Source: Sphagnum magellanicum
Taxonomy: Eukaryota > Streptophyta > Sphagnopsida > Sphagnales > Sphagnaceae
DNA length: 64,000 nt
NCBI GenBank assembly: GCA_021904315.1
Contig: CM038908.1
Span: forward strand, 36,074,001 to 36,138,000
Direction of reading: 5' to 3'
Shown: one piece after another, positions 12,290 to 24,835 of the stretch
Layout of the letters: the number at the start of each line of letters is the position of its first letter
How positions within the stretch are numbered: position 1 is the first letter of the stretch
Notes under the pieces: model-generated
Databases searched by the model: none
What the model saw: only the letters and a program-made list of their open reading frames with translations
Told to the model about the DNA's origin: nothing
Made by a program: the position numbers and the translations under genes

Positions 12290-13658
12290 ATGGCAAGATC
12301 GCGTCGAGCCTTCAAGAAGACGAGATCAACAGTGCGAGTAGGACTTCCCAAACGCAAGAGCGCCAAGAAATCGGTGCCGGAAGCCGTTTGCTTTCCAGGA
12401 ACCAACCAAAGGTTCGTCTTCGCTCATGAAATTCAAACTCTAGTTTTGTTTTCCGACCCCGCCCCTTCTCTTTCGGTTTTCCCCCTCCTTCTGGAATTTC
12501 TTCTCTTAACACGCTGCTTCCCATGTACATGAAGATGCCATTTCTGGAGTCCGTTAGAATTTTTCTTTCTAAAACTGGTGTAGTAGCAATTAGTCATCGT
12601 CGATGCTGTATTAGGTTTTCAGTCAATGAGACGAGGTGATGTAACTTCAGGCGACGCCTCGAACAATTCCGGACGCGTTTCCTGGTTTTCATCTTGAGTG
12701 TGCATGGCCGATTCCTGCACACTAGGAGTTTAGTAAAAACCGTGGTGCATTTTTTTTGTTTCTAGGGTTTGAAAGTATACACCTGAAACCCTAAACCTGA
12801 CCGGTTTGTGGCAGGTTGGAATGGGATGAGAAGGGGACGTTGCAGAGCAATTACAAGGCTTTAGGGATTTTGGCAAATCCCAATGTCCTTGGGGCACGGT
12901 CTGGCACACAAGATATGGTTCAGCTAGTGAGTTTACAGAAGCCATTGTCAGCTGACTTGGACAAAGATTTTGCTACCAGTGATGAGGAACCGGATGGTAA
13001 TAACTGTACTATCAAGCTTACATTTTTCTTCACATATGCTTCCTGACACTGCTTCTTGGTGGAGTCTCATGGTGTACACATAGTGGATTGCCGTTGGTTT
13101 CTCTTATGTTTTGTGTATTCTGAAAGGAATTCTGTGATACTCTGTAACAACATGCAAACTGCTAGTGTCCAGATCAGCTCAACTATTGATTGTCAATGCC
13201 ATACAAATTGTGAGCATGTGAACTGCTGGTGATTGAGCAGAGCAATTTGTATGGCTATGACATTGGAGGTTTGTTTTTCAAAATTATTAATCTAGTCTTT
13301 CTGGCTCTTGCATTTGTTGCTGCAGATGTGAAGTCTGCACTTCACAAGAAGAGGAAGGATGGGAAGAAGGCTCCTTTGCAACGGCTAACAACAATGCAGA
13401 GAGTTTATGTGAGTCGCCTCATATTGAAGCATGGAGATAATCATGAGGTAAGAGGATTGTTCTGTTATGGTTATTCATTAGAATGCCAGTTTACTTCTGG
13501 AATATATGCTTCTGACATCGAAGGAATTTTCACTTCTTGTGCAGGCCATGTCAAGGGACATAAAGTTGAATCGCATGCAACATCCACCTGGGATACTTAA
13601 ACATTTGTGTGAGCGATTTCATAAGTATGAGAAATTGTCTGCATTTACTGAAACATGA
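12290..13658 (+). CDS. NOP16: Nucleolar protein 16 (60S ribosome biogenesis), four exons
   Basis: Exons 12290-12411, 12815-12996, 13326-13447 and 13545-13658 join in phase with GT..AG introns of 403, 329 and 97 bp, giving 179 residues, the usual length for plant NOP16. The N-terminus is a basic SRRAFKKTRSTVRVGLPKRK stretch (residues 4-23). The family motif WDEKGTLQSNYKALGI follows at about 44-59, then ANPNVLGAR. A C-terminal block has LTTMQRVYVSRLILKHGDN (122-140) and a helical tail with GILKHLCERFHKY. The first ATG is the only one giving the basic N-terminus. NOP16 acts in the nucleolus in maturation of pre-60S particles. No frameshift or missing block is seen, so the gene looks functional. 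The telo box upstream suits co-regulation with ribosomal genes. Identification rests on recalled family motifs; exon borders are inferred from splice consensus and phase. Confidence 0.93.
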
Positions 13659-13666
13659 CCATGTGA

Positions 13667-13672
13667 AATAAA
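13667..13672 (+). terminator. NOP16: Candidate polyadenylation signal of NOP16
   Basis: AATAAA begins 9 bases after the stop codon. It is close to the stop, so a further signal downstream (for example near 13781, AATAAA) may be the one used. Confidence 0.4.
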
Positions 13673-15740
13673 GCAGATTTTACATGACATTCTTTGTATG
13701 TTTGATAAAGATGGTTTCTACAGTTTCTATGACCTTTTGATTGTATCATGTCTTTGTTCTATTCAGGCTGTTTATTTAAACTAATAAATGTGGAGACAAT
13801 CTCTATTGGAAAGCTACAGTGTCATAGATGGTCCACAAGCAGCTGTTTGCAATGTTATTCTTCCTTCATTTCTTGTGGGTGTTCATGCAAGATGCTGACC
13901 TTTGATTGCTAAGTCACAATTCTGTATGTGTAAGCTACTTCACTTGTGGGGTCATCTGTTTTCAAACCTTCATCAATTCTCAAGTGTATTGCTCTCTGTG
14001 AAGGAGTGAATGCCCTGAGTAGCTGTAATAAAATTTTGATTGGTGTTCCCTTACACATTATGAGCTATTGCCGCCAAAACAACCCGTTGGACAATTATTT
14101 TAATTTTGTGACCAATTTTTTAAGGTTGTCCTTACATCACCCCCCTTTAGAGCATGTCTTGCCAGAAAGGTTTTTCCTACTCAGCATAATATGTGCATGC
14201 CTGCTGTGTGCACTTCTTTCATGTGAGAAGTACAGGATACCTATTGTCTGAATGTGTGGAGATAAACATGGTGAGGTTCTCTTGCTTATATGGGTTTAAA
14301 AAGTAAAGAGTGAGGTGAGAATTGCTGGTTTTAATCCACGGTTTTCATTTCAAACCTTCTAGATTCACCTACAGTTGGAACTTTGAACATCTGTTTTGCA
14401 ACAAGGTTTTGTAGAGAACATTTTTGCTCATTGAAAAATAAGAACAATTAGAATTCATGGGAAACTCATCAGAAGCGAGGCTTGTTCTGATGCTTCAACA
14501 AGCATCTTCCTGAGTTATGTGCTGCTGAGTGTGTGGGTGTTGAATGCGATCTCATGGGACAAGTGGCAGCAGGTACTAGCCCAACTTAGTTCTTCTGCCT
14601 TCTTCCTCTTCCGCTTTCCTGAATGACAGATCAACAGAAAGAAATGAGAAGATATATTTTCAATGTTTTCAGAGGTGTTGTTTGAAGTCCCAATTTTCTT
14701 TCCCCTGAGGAGCCAACTGGTGCTACACATATTTTGTCAAAAGTTCTCAATCATCTCTACTTAGAGATCCTTTCATTGAAAACCTTCCAGTTGAATAGTA
14801 AAACACAATGGAGATCAGGCATAGGCAATCATCATGGGAATGGGACATAAGTTTAGAGATTGATTTTTTGTTTGAGAAGCTTTCTTCTGGTTGGGATGAC
14901 AGTTGAGAAACGAAGTGAGTTTGAACCAACTCTTGGAAACTGCAATTATGTTGTTGCACACTTGAAGAAGAGATCATTGCAGATGTAATTGCTGCTCTAT
15001 GGTCTTATTACAACAGAGTGTTAGTCCCAACAATCATTTGTTTACAAAGCTACACCAAATCTACTGAGTGAAATTGGTTCTCCAGAAAGAAAGAAAGAAA
15101 GAAAAGCTTTGACCACACTTTCTTGCTTGCAAAAAAGAGGCAAGAAAAATCATGTGTTTTGAGTGATTTCTTTCTGAAGGATTCATTGGTTCTCACAATC
15201 CAATTTGCCACCAGAAGCATTTGGAAATCACCATCCCAGAGTGTCTCTCTAAGATGGTAGGAATCACCACCCCAGAATGTACAGACGAGAGCAAAGGAAA
15301 CGAAATGAGCTCAGGAGCAGGAATGGAAGTATTTGATGAACTTGTGAATGTTTTGCCGCTGTGTTATTTATCCCATATTCTTTGACCAGATGATCGTTAT
15401 GTGGGAGTATAAAACAGCCAGCGCTCCACCTTGCTCCTCATCTTTGCGCTTGGGGCAATGACGCAGTTAGTGAGGTGAATCCGAGACGCGTCAATTGCTG
15501 GTTGAAAACTATTTCCAACCCCCCTTTGGTGCTCGCAAGAGCGCCAAAGAATTTCTGGAAGGTCCGCCATAGGCTCGGACCTCACAAACAATCGCAATCC
15601 GGAAGAACTCTTTGAAAAGCTTGTTCTGGAGACCTAATCAGAGGTATCCTGTGAAATGCTTTCTGAGATGAAGTCATACAATGGACCTAAACCAATTGAG
15701 ATCTCTGGAAAAACCATCATTTCATCATACCTTTCAAGAT
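13673..15740. other. NOP16 downstream region, no further gene seen
   Basis: This stretch is less AT-rich than the surrounding intergenic DNA and may include a longer NOP16 3' UTR. Frames of up to about 100 codons occur on both strands but none resembles a known family. A short AAAG run lies near 15088-15106. Confidence 0.5.
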
Positions 15741-16565
15741 ATACATGAAACTCTACTTCCATCAACTAAGTGCAATCAAGGTATTTGGAAAACCCTACTT
15801 ACATCAAACAAGTTCCATTAAGATCTTTAGGAAAATCCATATTCCGTCGAACAATTTCAATCAAGGTATTTCCAAAAACCCTACTTCCATCAAACAAGTT
15901 CCATCCAAATCTTTAGAAAAACCTTACTTCCATCAAACAAGTCCAATCAACGTATTTCCAAAAACCCTACTTCCATCAAACAAGTTCCATCCAAATCTTT
16001 AGAAAAACCTTACTTCCATCAAACAAGTTCAATCAACGTATTTCCAAAAACCCTACTTCCATCAAACAAGTTCCATCCAAATCTTTAGAAAAACCTTACT
16101 TCCATCACACAAGTTCAATCAAGGTATTTGCAAAAACCCTCCTTCCATCAAACAAGTTCAATTCAAGGTATTTCAAAAAACCCTCCTTCCATCAAACGAG
16201 TTCAATTCAACGTATTTCCAAAAACCCTACTTCCATCAAACAAGTGCCATCAAGATCTTTAGGAAAACCCTTATTCCATCAAACAAGTGCCATCAAAGAT
16301 CTTTAGAAAAACCCTTCTTCCATCAAGAGTTGTTCTGTCAAGGTCTTTAGAAAGCCCTTCTTCCATCAAGACAAGTTCCATCAAGATCCATATCAAAACC
16401 CTTCTTCAATCAAGATCTTTAGAAAAGCCCTTCTTCCATCAAGACAAGTTCTATCAAGATCCATACAAAAACCCTTCTTCAATCAAGATCTTTAAAAAAG
16501 CCCTTCTTCCATCAAGACAGGTTCTATCAAGATCCAAAGGAGAAAACCCTTCTTCAATCAAGAAG
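15740..16565. repeat. ~42-bp minisatellite, roughly 18-20 degenerate copies
   Basis: The unit contains ACTTCCATCAAACAAGTTC followed by an AATCTTTAGAAAAACC or AAGGTATTTCCAAAAACC block; these two versions alternate in the middle, giving an ~85-bp higher-order unit. Copies diverge to CTTCTTCCATCAAGACAAG towards 16.5 kb. Ser/Lys/Pro-rich open frames across it (85 and 98 codons) are by-products of the repeat. Confidence 0.9.
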
Positions 16566-18034
16566 GAACATGAAGCTTTCTGAAATGCGGACACCCAAGG
16601 ATGATTTTGCAGTTTCGGGAGAATGCTCCTGCTGAAATTGGGAGGAGAATGGAGGGAGTACATGTGGAGACCTAACTCCCATTCAAAATTGGAGAGACTA
16701 ATTCACTGACAAACAACAATTGGTCAGGTCAGCCTTTAATCCTCCTACTCTTCTGAATCCCACTCTTCTTGCAGTTCATCTTTCCTGCCATATGTCCACT
16801 ATGGCTGAACCCATCCGTTTGAAGAAATTACTTATGATGCTCACTTTTTGCTTGTGCTCACTTCTCGTTGTTGTGTGCAGCTCGGCTGGGATCCCAAACC
16901 TGGCAAAAGATTGTCCAAGTCTCTCACTATATTAAAGTGGGCAGGATTCGGCCTGTTCTCGGAATTTGGGTCCCAAAGTTTCAGAACCATTCATTGTGGT
17001 GCTGTCAAGATGAAAAGGTGAGCCTTCAGTCCCTCCTCCATCTCTCTCTTTCTCTCTCACTCTCTCTCTCTCTCTCCCAAGAAAGCTTCAGCTTTTTGCA
17101 TGCCTGCTTTGCTGCACCATTCAGCATGTTGTATGAATGTACTACCCCTTCCTAAATCTTGCAAGCAAGATTTCTGAAAACTCATGATGATACAAGCTCC
17201 TTGGACATGGATGGAGGTTTCGAAAGGAAGACAGAGTAATAAAGTGATCTGAAAATAGCCGTTGTAGGCCCAACCATCATTCATGTCTCTGTAAAACCAA
17301 TGCTCTGCAGCTCTTTTGCATTTTGAAAATGCCCAAAAGGAAGATTCAACAAGTTTTGTGTATTTCCAAAGACTTGGCTGGCATAAATGAGCAGGGAACA
17401 ACCTGATCTTTAGCATCAAGTTTCAGGTCTGATAAATCACACTTGAAAAGCTGTCTACAATGTTATACAACTTGATAAAGTGCATACTTGGCATTGCAAA
17501 TGTCATGTATTCACAGCAAAAGATTGTTTTTCTGGAGTTGTGATCTGTTGGTGTAACCCTATTCACTGTGAATGGGGATTTTTTTTGTGTGTTTGGGTGG
17601 TTTAAACGTGGAGAGTGGCTTTGGAGTCTCATCTTTTGCATTTCAAATCTTGTAGCACACAACACCAAATTTTTGTGAAATGACAATGTGTGAGGTTGCA
17701 TTTGGTGCACCACCTCATCTTCCATCTCCTTCACACACCTCACACATAGCACCTCGAACATGTCCTTGGCCATGGCATATATCCATGCATCAACTGTCCA
17801 TCAGCCTAGTGAGTGCAGAAAATTTAGTGTTTTCTCTGAAACTTCATTTGTTTTCAGCACCAAACATAGATGCAATGTCATTGAATTCCCACTAGATCCT
17901 CATACTAGCCACGGGGAAGAAGGATCGACAATATGCTGTCAGGAGTACTGCAGTATGCAAGAGGCTGAAATTTTCCTCACTTTGGTGCAAACTGGGTTTC
18001 CCCTAATTCATAAATTTTCCTCAAGTGCATGGCA
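16566..18034. other. Unassigned stretch with exon-like frames
   Basis: A CT run lies at about 17042-17078. The frame 16801-16932 encodes a signal-peptide-like start, MAEPIRLKKLLMMLTFCLCS, then stops after about 43 residues. A GTGCAG acceptor-like site (near 16880) and an AAAGGTGAGC donor-like site (near 17020) frame an open segment. Minus-strand frames of 116-120 codons (17057-17773) have no recognisable motif. I cannot assemble a gene. Confidence 0.3.
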
Positions 18035-18575
18035 ACACAACAAGCCAAAATCCTAACCCTAAACCCCAAAACTTAGTTAAACCATAAACCTTACCAACAA
18101 GCTCATAAATGTTGTTGCAACTTGAATGAGCCAAAAATCCTAAACCCCCAAACCCTAAAACTTTGTTAAACCATAAACCCTACTAACAAGCTCATAAATT
18201 TTGTTGCAACATGAATGAGCCAAAAATCCAAAACCCCAAACCCTAAAACTTGGTTAATCATAAACCCTACTAACAAGCTCATAAATTTTATTGCAACATG
18301 AATGAGCCAAAAATCCGAAACCCGAAACCCTAAAACTTGGTTAATCATAAACCCTACTAACAAGCTCATAAATTTTGTTGCAACATGAATGAGCCAAAAA
18401 TCTGAAACCCCAAACCCTAAAACCCTAAAACTTGGTTAATCATAAACCCTACTAACAAGCTCATAAATTTTGTTGCAACATGAATGAGCCAAAAGTCCGA
18501 AACCTCAAACCCTAAAACTTGGTTAATCATAAACCCTACTAACAAGCTCATAATTTTTTTGCAACTTGAATGAGG
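18035..18575. repeat. ~87-bp minisatellite with embedded telomere-like motif, six copies
   Basis: TTGCAAC landmarks fall at 18115, 18204, 18291, 18378, 18473 and 18559 (spacing 89, 87, 87, 95, 86). Each unit has AAACCCTAAAACTTGGTTAA, ATAAACCCTACTAACAAGC and GAATGAGCCAAAAATCC. The 95-bp unit has one extra AAAACCCT. Confidence 0.93.
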
Positions 18576-21500
18576 ATAATGTGGCTCTATTTTCACTACA
18601 CTACTAGCATTGTAGTCATCTTACATTTTTTGCTAAGTAGGTAGCACCAATTTTGAAGGGTTACTAATCTATTAATCTCACTTAAACACCTCCATGATCA
18701 AGTTTTGAATTTTCCCCCTAGAAACACATGCTCACTTATAGTTTAAAATAACAAAAAGAGCGGCCCATCGGTAAGGACATGGTAGGCAATATTACATTGT
18801 GCATGGCTTCATTTTTGTGGCTTTTCATTTGTAGCTAAACCTACTTATGATTGGTTATTGGGAAATTTTGGGAAGCGATGTTAATGATTGGTTGGAATAT
18901 GTTTATGTCCATGAGGTGGGCTAGGTTACATGTGACAAATACAAGTCATAAACAACAACGATCAAAAGGTTTCTTATTCCTAACCTTGAAAGACTCCATC
19001 AATTATCTTGCTTATCTCCAATTGAAGTTTTTCCCCCAAGCAACCCTTCAAACTATTGCAAGGTAGTGAACCAAAAACATGTAGATATCCTTATATATGG
19101 TGTTGTGGAATCACCCAATTTTAGCACATTTACCATGTGAATTGGAGGTATAGGTAGGACCTAATTGTTGGTTTCTTAGTGCCAAGATATGAGGAGTTAA
19201 TGGGATGAAATTTATGAAGATGTTGTTGGTTGTGGCATGGAGACCATGAATTAGTAATTAGGGCAATTTGTAATCAAAGCACGTAGCCTAGTGATGGCTA
19301 GAAGCTTTAATGAAATGCACGGTGCAAAGTTGAATCACAAGGATGAAGAAGGTAAGCAAATGATATGAAGAAAAGAAGATCATGCTAAAGGTTTGAAGTT
19401 TGACACACCAAGGTTTGAGTGTATAGTTTTAGAATGTTGCTAACATTGTTCTTCTTTAAAGATGAAATAAACATGTGACACACGAGCACAAAACTTAGAA
19501 TATTTTTTACCAATTAGAATGTAATTCAATTGTACTAATTTTGCAAAATTGACAATTGGAAATATTATAGTTTCACAAAAGTTCACAAGAAATTTTCAAC
19601 CTTAAAGGAAATATGTTCATTTAAACAAAAGATAGTTTAATTTAGAATTGCAATGTACCAAAAGTCAAAAAAATATTTACACAAAAATAAAAATATGTAT
19701 AGTATCATGTGTGGCAACTTTTTAATCTTTTGAGCTAAGGCTTACTTTTTTTTTCTTCCTTTCACATCTTGGTGAGTCTTCGTACATGGCTTGAGGGAAA
19801 TTACATACATCCACATATTTAGGTAACTTGCACATATTATTTAAGACTAAAAAAATCAGATATGATAAAGTAGTTTGAGCCATTTTGTAAACCTAATTTA
19901 ATTTTCAAATAACCATTTTCCCACATGGAATAGGGATTCAATTCAATCAAATAAGGTATTAAAGTTTTCTTTAATGCACCTAGTTGAACCCTGATTTTGT
20001 ACATGGTTGATTTTATCACCTTTTTTTTGTTGTTATCCATAAATTCCTAAAAATACTTGACAAAACAATAAAACTTATATTGAGATAATATTTAATGTGA
20101 TTGTGGAAGGTGTGATGGTAACTCTCCTTTGCCTATTTACTTCAAGATTTGTTTTGAACATTGTAATTAAAACTAAATTTTTTTAGCACATGTGGATGTG
20201 TCAAATGTTTTTGGGTCCTAACTGCAACATCAAATGCAAATTAATTAAAAAATTTAATGTTCACCTAACATTTCAACCCCTTTTAGATTCTAATGAGTAA
20301 TTTCATTGCTTTTTTAAGGTGCTTCACACATAGCTTTATTATATGTTCATATTTTTCAATACAAGAAGCAAGAAATGTTGATTTTTCCTATTAAGATAGA
20401 TATCTCCTTCATCACTAGATGACATGAAAGCAACTCAAACAATGCATTATATTTGAAGTGATGTCAATATTTACCACATCCACATTTAATGTTAATGTTT
20501 GTCCTCTCACCACCCAATAAATGTTAAACAATATGCATATTGTTTACAAAGCATATATAATCCCAAATGGGCCAATCACTATGACCAACCAAGAAAGCAA
20601 TCATTTTCTTTTTCAATATTTTGAAACCTTGGTTATTTTTGGACACAAGTTTACAAAATCAAACACATTTTCACACCAATATGATGCTTATTTAATCCAA
20701 AATATGTTATATATGTTGTTTTATTCCGTTGGTAAAGATTTTCTTAGAAGGTTAAAATGGTAGCTTGCTTCAAGCATTGATGGTATATTTGGTTCTTTTT
20801 CAAAACACCTATATCAAGGTGATGTTATAGTTCTTATCATATTAATATATATTGTTCTTTAAAGTTAAGATCATGAACTTTTACTACACATTCACACATC
20901 TATCACTTTGCTTCCCACATGGTTGAACATTCAACAATCTTCTAGACCTATACTTCATGAACCACATGTTGGGTAGGAAATTTACCCACCCGATATGTAA
21001 TTTGAACATTTGAATCCTTATGTACAACAAGTGTGATATTTTTTATACATAGATGTTGTAAGGTTAAATAGATGTTAATTGGTAAAAAAATGATGGTTAA
21101 ATGGGTAGGAAGTGGTTGAGAGAGGAGATGATGTCTTATTGCCTAAACATGAAATAATTGGTCAAGGCAAAAGTAAATGTTCAATATAAGAAATACCAAT
21201 ATATTTGAGTGTGCCATTTGTTATTTTGTATGTTCAATATGCTAGTAGCAAGACTTAGGGTTTTGAGAAAGAGGGCATCATGGAAAGCATGTCCATGAAG
21301 CAACTATTAATTGCATGGAAGGTGTTCATTCCAATGGTGTCCTTTTTTGTTTTGGTTGGAAGGGATTGACCAAGTAGGCAAAGCCAATTTAAGGGTAACC
21401 ATCTTGGGTTTCTTCATTTCTAAAGAGGGTCTTGAACTAGAGGAGAGGCTTGTAGCCCTCCTTTTGGAAATATGCATGGCTTTCGGAAAGCTTGGGATGA

Positions 21501-22850
21501 CAAGTTTCATGCATGTTTTTTTTGTGAAGGTTGTTTTTTTGGGGTAAATTTACATCACCAAAATTGGACACTACCTTGTGTATGTTCATGTTTTTTTGGG
21601 TGAAGCTAAAGAATAAGAGGAAGATGGTTATAAGATTTGCTAATAACCATATTGAGGGGGAAGGGAAAATCACCAAATTGCTACATTTAGTTCTTATAAG
21701 TAGCCAAAAATATAGAACAATGATTTAAATTTTATGCTTCATATTCAATTTATAGCCAAATTTGGCTAAATCTTACTAATGATGATTGTCATTTTTTCTA
21801 CATCTTCCTATGCCACTTAGGCTACATTAAAAAAATTCTGAAAAAAATACCAATAATATTGCCTTGCAAAATAGCAATAAATAATTTGTTGCAATGTTGT
21901 TGTGAATTTTTTATTTTTTTTAATGAAGGTAAAGGAATAAGAGGAAGCTAGGTGTAAGAATGACTTACAAGTAGCAATAAATAATTTGTTGTGATGTCCT
22001 TATTCAGCACATGGTTATGAAAGGTGTGGGAAACCATGAGGACCTAGGGCCAAAAAAAAGAAAGAAGAAGAATTCAAGGCATGTGACTCTTCTTGCCCAT
22101 ATGGGTATGTGAGAAAATAGAAAGGATCTAAATTCAACCAAAGAATAAAATGATGAAACCCTACCAATCATAAATTAACCAAAGCACCCAAATAAGGGGA
22201 AACAAAGGAACAAAATGGAAGGACTCATGGTCAAGAAGACAAATGAACCACCTACGAGGGCAAACCACAAGGGTAAACATCAAGTTCCCAAAACCCCTCT
22301 TGTCACAAGAAGCATATCAAATAAGGGAATGGGGAAAAGAGGATGAGAATTTGCAAATGGCGGGAGATTATTTTCCATGTGTTTTTAGTTCATATGTTCT
22401 TGAGAAATTTACAAATTTGTGACAAAATGTGAAACTCTAGAGGAACCCTAAAACCATTTTTTTCTTCACATCAAAGCAACAAACACTTTTTGTATTGACC
22501 ATGAAAAAATGGGCATAGTTAGTACCAAAGTGTGTGTTTCAGAACTGACATAAATTCAAACAAAATTCACCACAAGTGGTGGTTGCAAGCAATATTTCTT
22601 CAACCTACCTTCCTTCCTTCCTTCCTTCTGCACTCCATGAATATCATCACACCAACTTGTACTCCTTACTTACTCCTTAGGAAGCAAAGTCGAGAGGACA
22701 AAAATATCTTATGAATGATGAGGATGATTTTCGAGAGACACCCATGTTGTGGTACTACGAGTATGAGCACCAATGCAATGCAATGCAGTCTAGTGTGTAC
22801 ATGTCTAGTGTGTGTACCTCGTTGTGCTTGCTTGAATCGACTTTGACAAA
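18576..22850. other. AT-rich intergenic DNA, no gene seen
   Basis: All frames are short and stop-rich. The only structured item is the perfect palindrome AGCCAAATTTGGCT near 21754, followed by GATTGTCA and GGCTACAT, shared with sites near 0.43 and 44.71 kb. A CTTC run is near 22610. Confidence 0.5.
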
Positions 22851-22859
22851 TTTGAGTTT

Positions 22860-23400
22860 CACTTTGATTTTGCACCGACCTTTTTTTACTTTTGAAATGT
22901 ACACACACTTGATTCGGTGATTTCTTTGTTTCATGAAATTTCGTTACCAATTTTGTGAAAATTTATTCTTTCTTCAAGAAAAGAATTGAAAAGAATTGTG
23001 TTTCTTCAGCACAAGATTTTTTTTGTACTTTTAAAAATGTACACACTTGATTTCGGCGATTTCTTTGATTTCTTTTTTTTTTTGGGAATTTTCCATATTT
23101 TGTGAAATTTTCTTTCTTGAACAAAAAAAATGAAAAAAAAAAGTTTCTTCAGCAAAAAGAAATTTTTAGTTTTGAAATATACACACTTGATTTAGCAATT
23201 TCTTTGTTTTGTGAAATTTTCACTATTTTGTGAAATTTTCTTGAAGAAAAAATTGAATTTTTTTTTTGGTTTCTTCAGAGATGTATGCACACTTGATTCA
23301 GTGATTTCTTTGTTTCATGAATTTTAATTTCGTTTATTGAAGAAAAAAATTGAAAAAAAATGTGTTTCTTCAGCAAAAAAAAATTGTCACTTTAAAGAAA
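22860..23400. repeat. ~140-bp degenerate tandem repeat, four copies
   Basis: CACTTGATT landmarks occur at about 22908, 23046, 23186 and 23292, each followed by a GATTTCTTTG phrase, a TTTTGTGAAATTTTC block and GTTTCTTCAG. Spacing is about 138, 140 and 106 bp. A lone TGCTTGATTCGGTAATTCG occurs at 26.15 kb. Confidence 0.8.
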
Positions 23401-23878
23401 CCAAATTTTAAAAAAAAAATTCAATATATATATATTAAAAATCACTTCCTTGATTGGATTCCAGGGGAATGCACACACAACTCTAGAGTGAAATGGATGA
23501 AACCCACAAAGCCTTGAAACTTGTTGGAGGGTGGTGGTCTTTCTTGCATTTTCCCTTAATTAATTAATTAATTAATTAATGTCCCTGAAATGGGTTGGGT
23601 CCTAAAGTGCTAAAGAAACTTAGGGCTCACTTCTCAACATGGCAGTTTTGTCTCTCTCTCTCTCTCTCAGATCTAGATTGATCTCAAGGATCTTTGTCTG
23701 TAAACCCTAAACCCTAAACCTAGAAATGTGTGGAATACATGTACACATGGATTTGTACTCATGCCTGAAAGTGAGAGACAATTGGGGGGGTTTTTTTTTT
23801 TTGTTGTTTTTTGAAGTGAGTGAGATATTATTATTTTATTACCTCCCCTTCACAAAACCCTAGAAATTATTTAAGTAT
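23401..23878. other. Simple-repeat-rich intergenic stretch
   Basis: It contains an AATT run (about 23555-23580), a CT run (about 23650-23669), a three-copy AAACCCT block (about 23702-23719) and a T run near 23791. No gene is visible. Confidence 0.6.
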
Positions 23879-23999
23879 AGGGTAACACCACCCGAGGAGT
23901 GGAGTGCCTTCCCAAAATAAGTGCCCCATCCTCAGTTCCCCTTCAGATGGGTGCTTATTTTGGGAACACCCCACTCCCGAGGGCATTACCTTGTGTAAA
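23879..23999. repeat. Hairpin element, ~50-bp imperfect stem
   Basis: The left arm (CCGAGGAGTGGAGTG, TTCCCAAAATAAGTG, CCCCATC) at about 23890-23930 pairs with the complementary right arm at about 23946-23983, with a loop near 15 nt. The outer bases GGTAACACC and GGCATTACC also pair. Size and shape suit a small MITE or a pre-miRNA-like hairpin. Confidence 0.75.
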
Positions 24000-24484
24000 G
24001 TACCAAAAGGTTTTTTAAAATATTTTTTCATCAAATTTTTTTCTTGTAATACCCATCAGGTATCCGCCGGGTATCATGGCGAGAAAATTGTTGATTCTTT
24101 CAAAGTTTGAGAATATCATTTAAATTTTTTTTAAAAAAAATTTTGAGGGAAAAATTCAACTGAAAAAAGTGGATTTCTGAACAGGATTTTAATATTACTT
24201 AACATTTGTGTATATTATGGATCTCTCTCATAATAAGCCCAGGAAAAGGCATACTTCCATTGGTCAAACAAGAGTGAAGTTAACCATGGTCTATAGTTAA
24301 AAACATATGCCTAACCCAAGGGATGAACATAAACCCTAGAGTTATTTATCCGGGACATGTCTCCCTTGCAAACACAAAATAAATAAAAGTTCCCGGAGCT
24401 TCGTTGGTAACCCAATTGCAATTTGGAAGTGAAGTTAGTAGTTGGGATAATTTATCTATTAAGGAAGGTAGTTTGTTTGGCCTC

Positions 24485-24835
24485 TCTCACATTGAGATCT
24501 CCCAAACCATTGTGCTTTTGGTATCGTTGGAAAGCCCTTGATGAGTTGTGTGGGTATAGTGAGGTGATTTCATAATGTTTAAACTTATAATGTAAAAGTT
24601 ATTGATCATTCAACAATTTTGTCATTGAAAATGTAATAAAATCAAAATTAAATTTTTAAAATGAAATTGGGGCATGTATGCTCTAGATATTTTTGGAAAT
24701 GCTCAATGAGTATAATTTTATGAAGGTGATTTTGTAAGTTTTAGACTTAAGATGTAAAAAGTATTAAAATTTGAGAAAATTTTGTCATTGAAAATTCAAT
24801 GAGAATTTCAAAAAAATAAAAATTAGAAATTTTAG
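24485..24835 (+). repeat. Dimeric dispersed repeat, copy 1
   Basis: GAGATCTCCCAAAC, TTGGTATC, TTGGAAAGC and AAGTTATTGAT occur in order, and the same series recurs at 29.06 kb. Each copy is internally duplicated: a second half, offset by about 170 bp, repeats TTGGAAA, an ATGTAAAA-type phrase and a TTTTGTCATTGAAAAT phrase. Confidence 0.65.

Noticed and set aside
15745..16583. Ser/Lys/Pro-rich repeated frames of 85 and 98 codons
   Set aside because: They follow the 42-bp minisatellite, whose period happens to be divisible by three; no sign of coding constraint.
17423..17773. 116-codon minus-strand frame
   Set aside because: Ordinary composition but no motif, no splice context and no neighbouring supportive frame.
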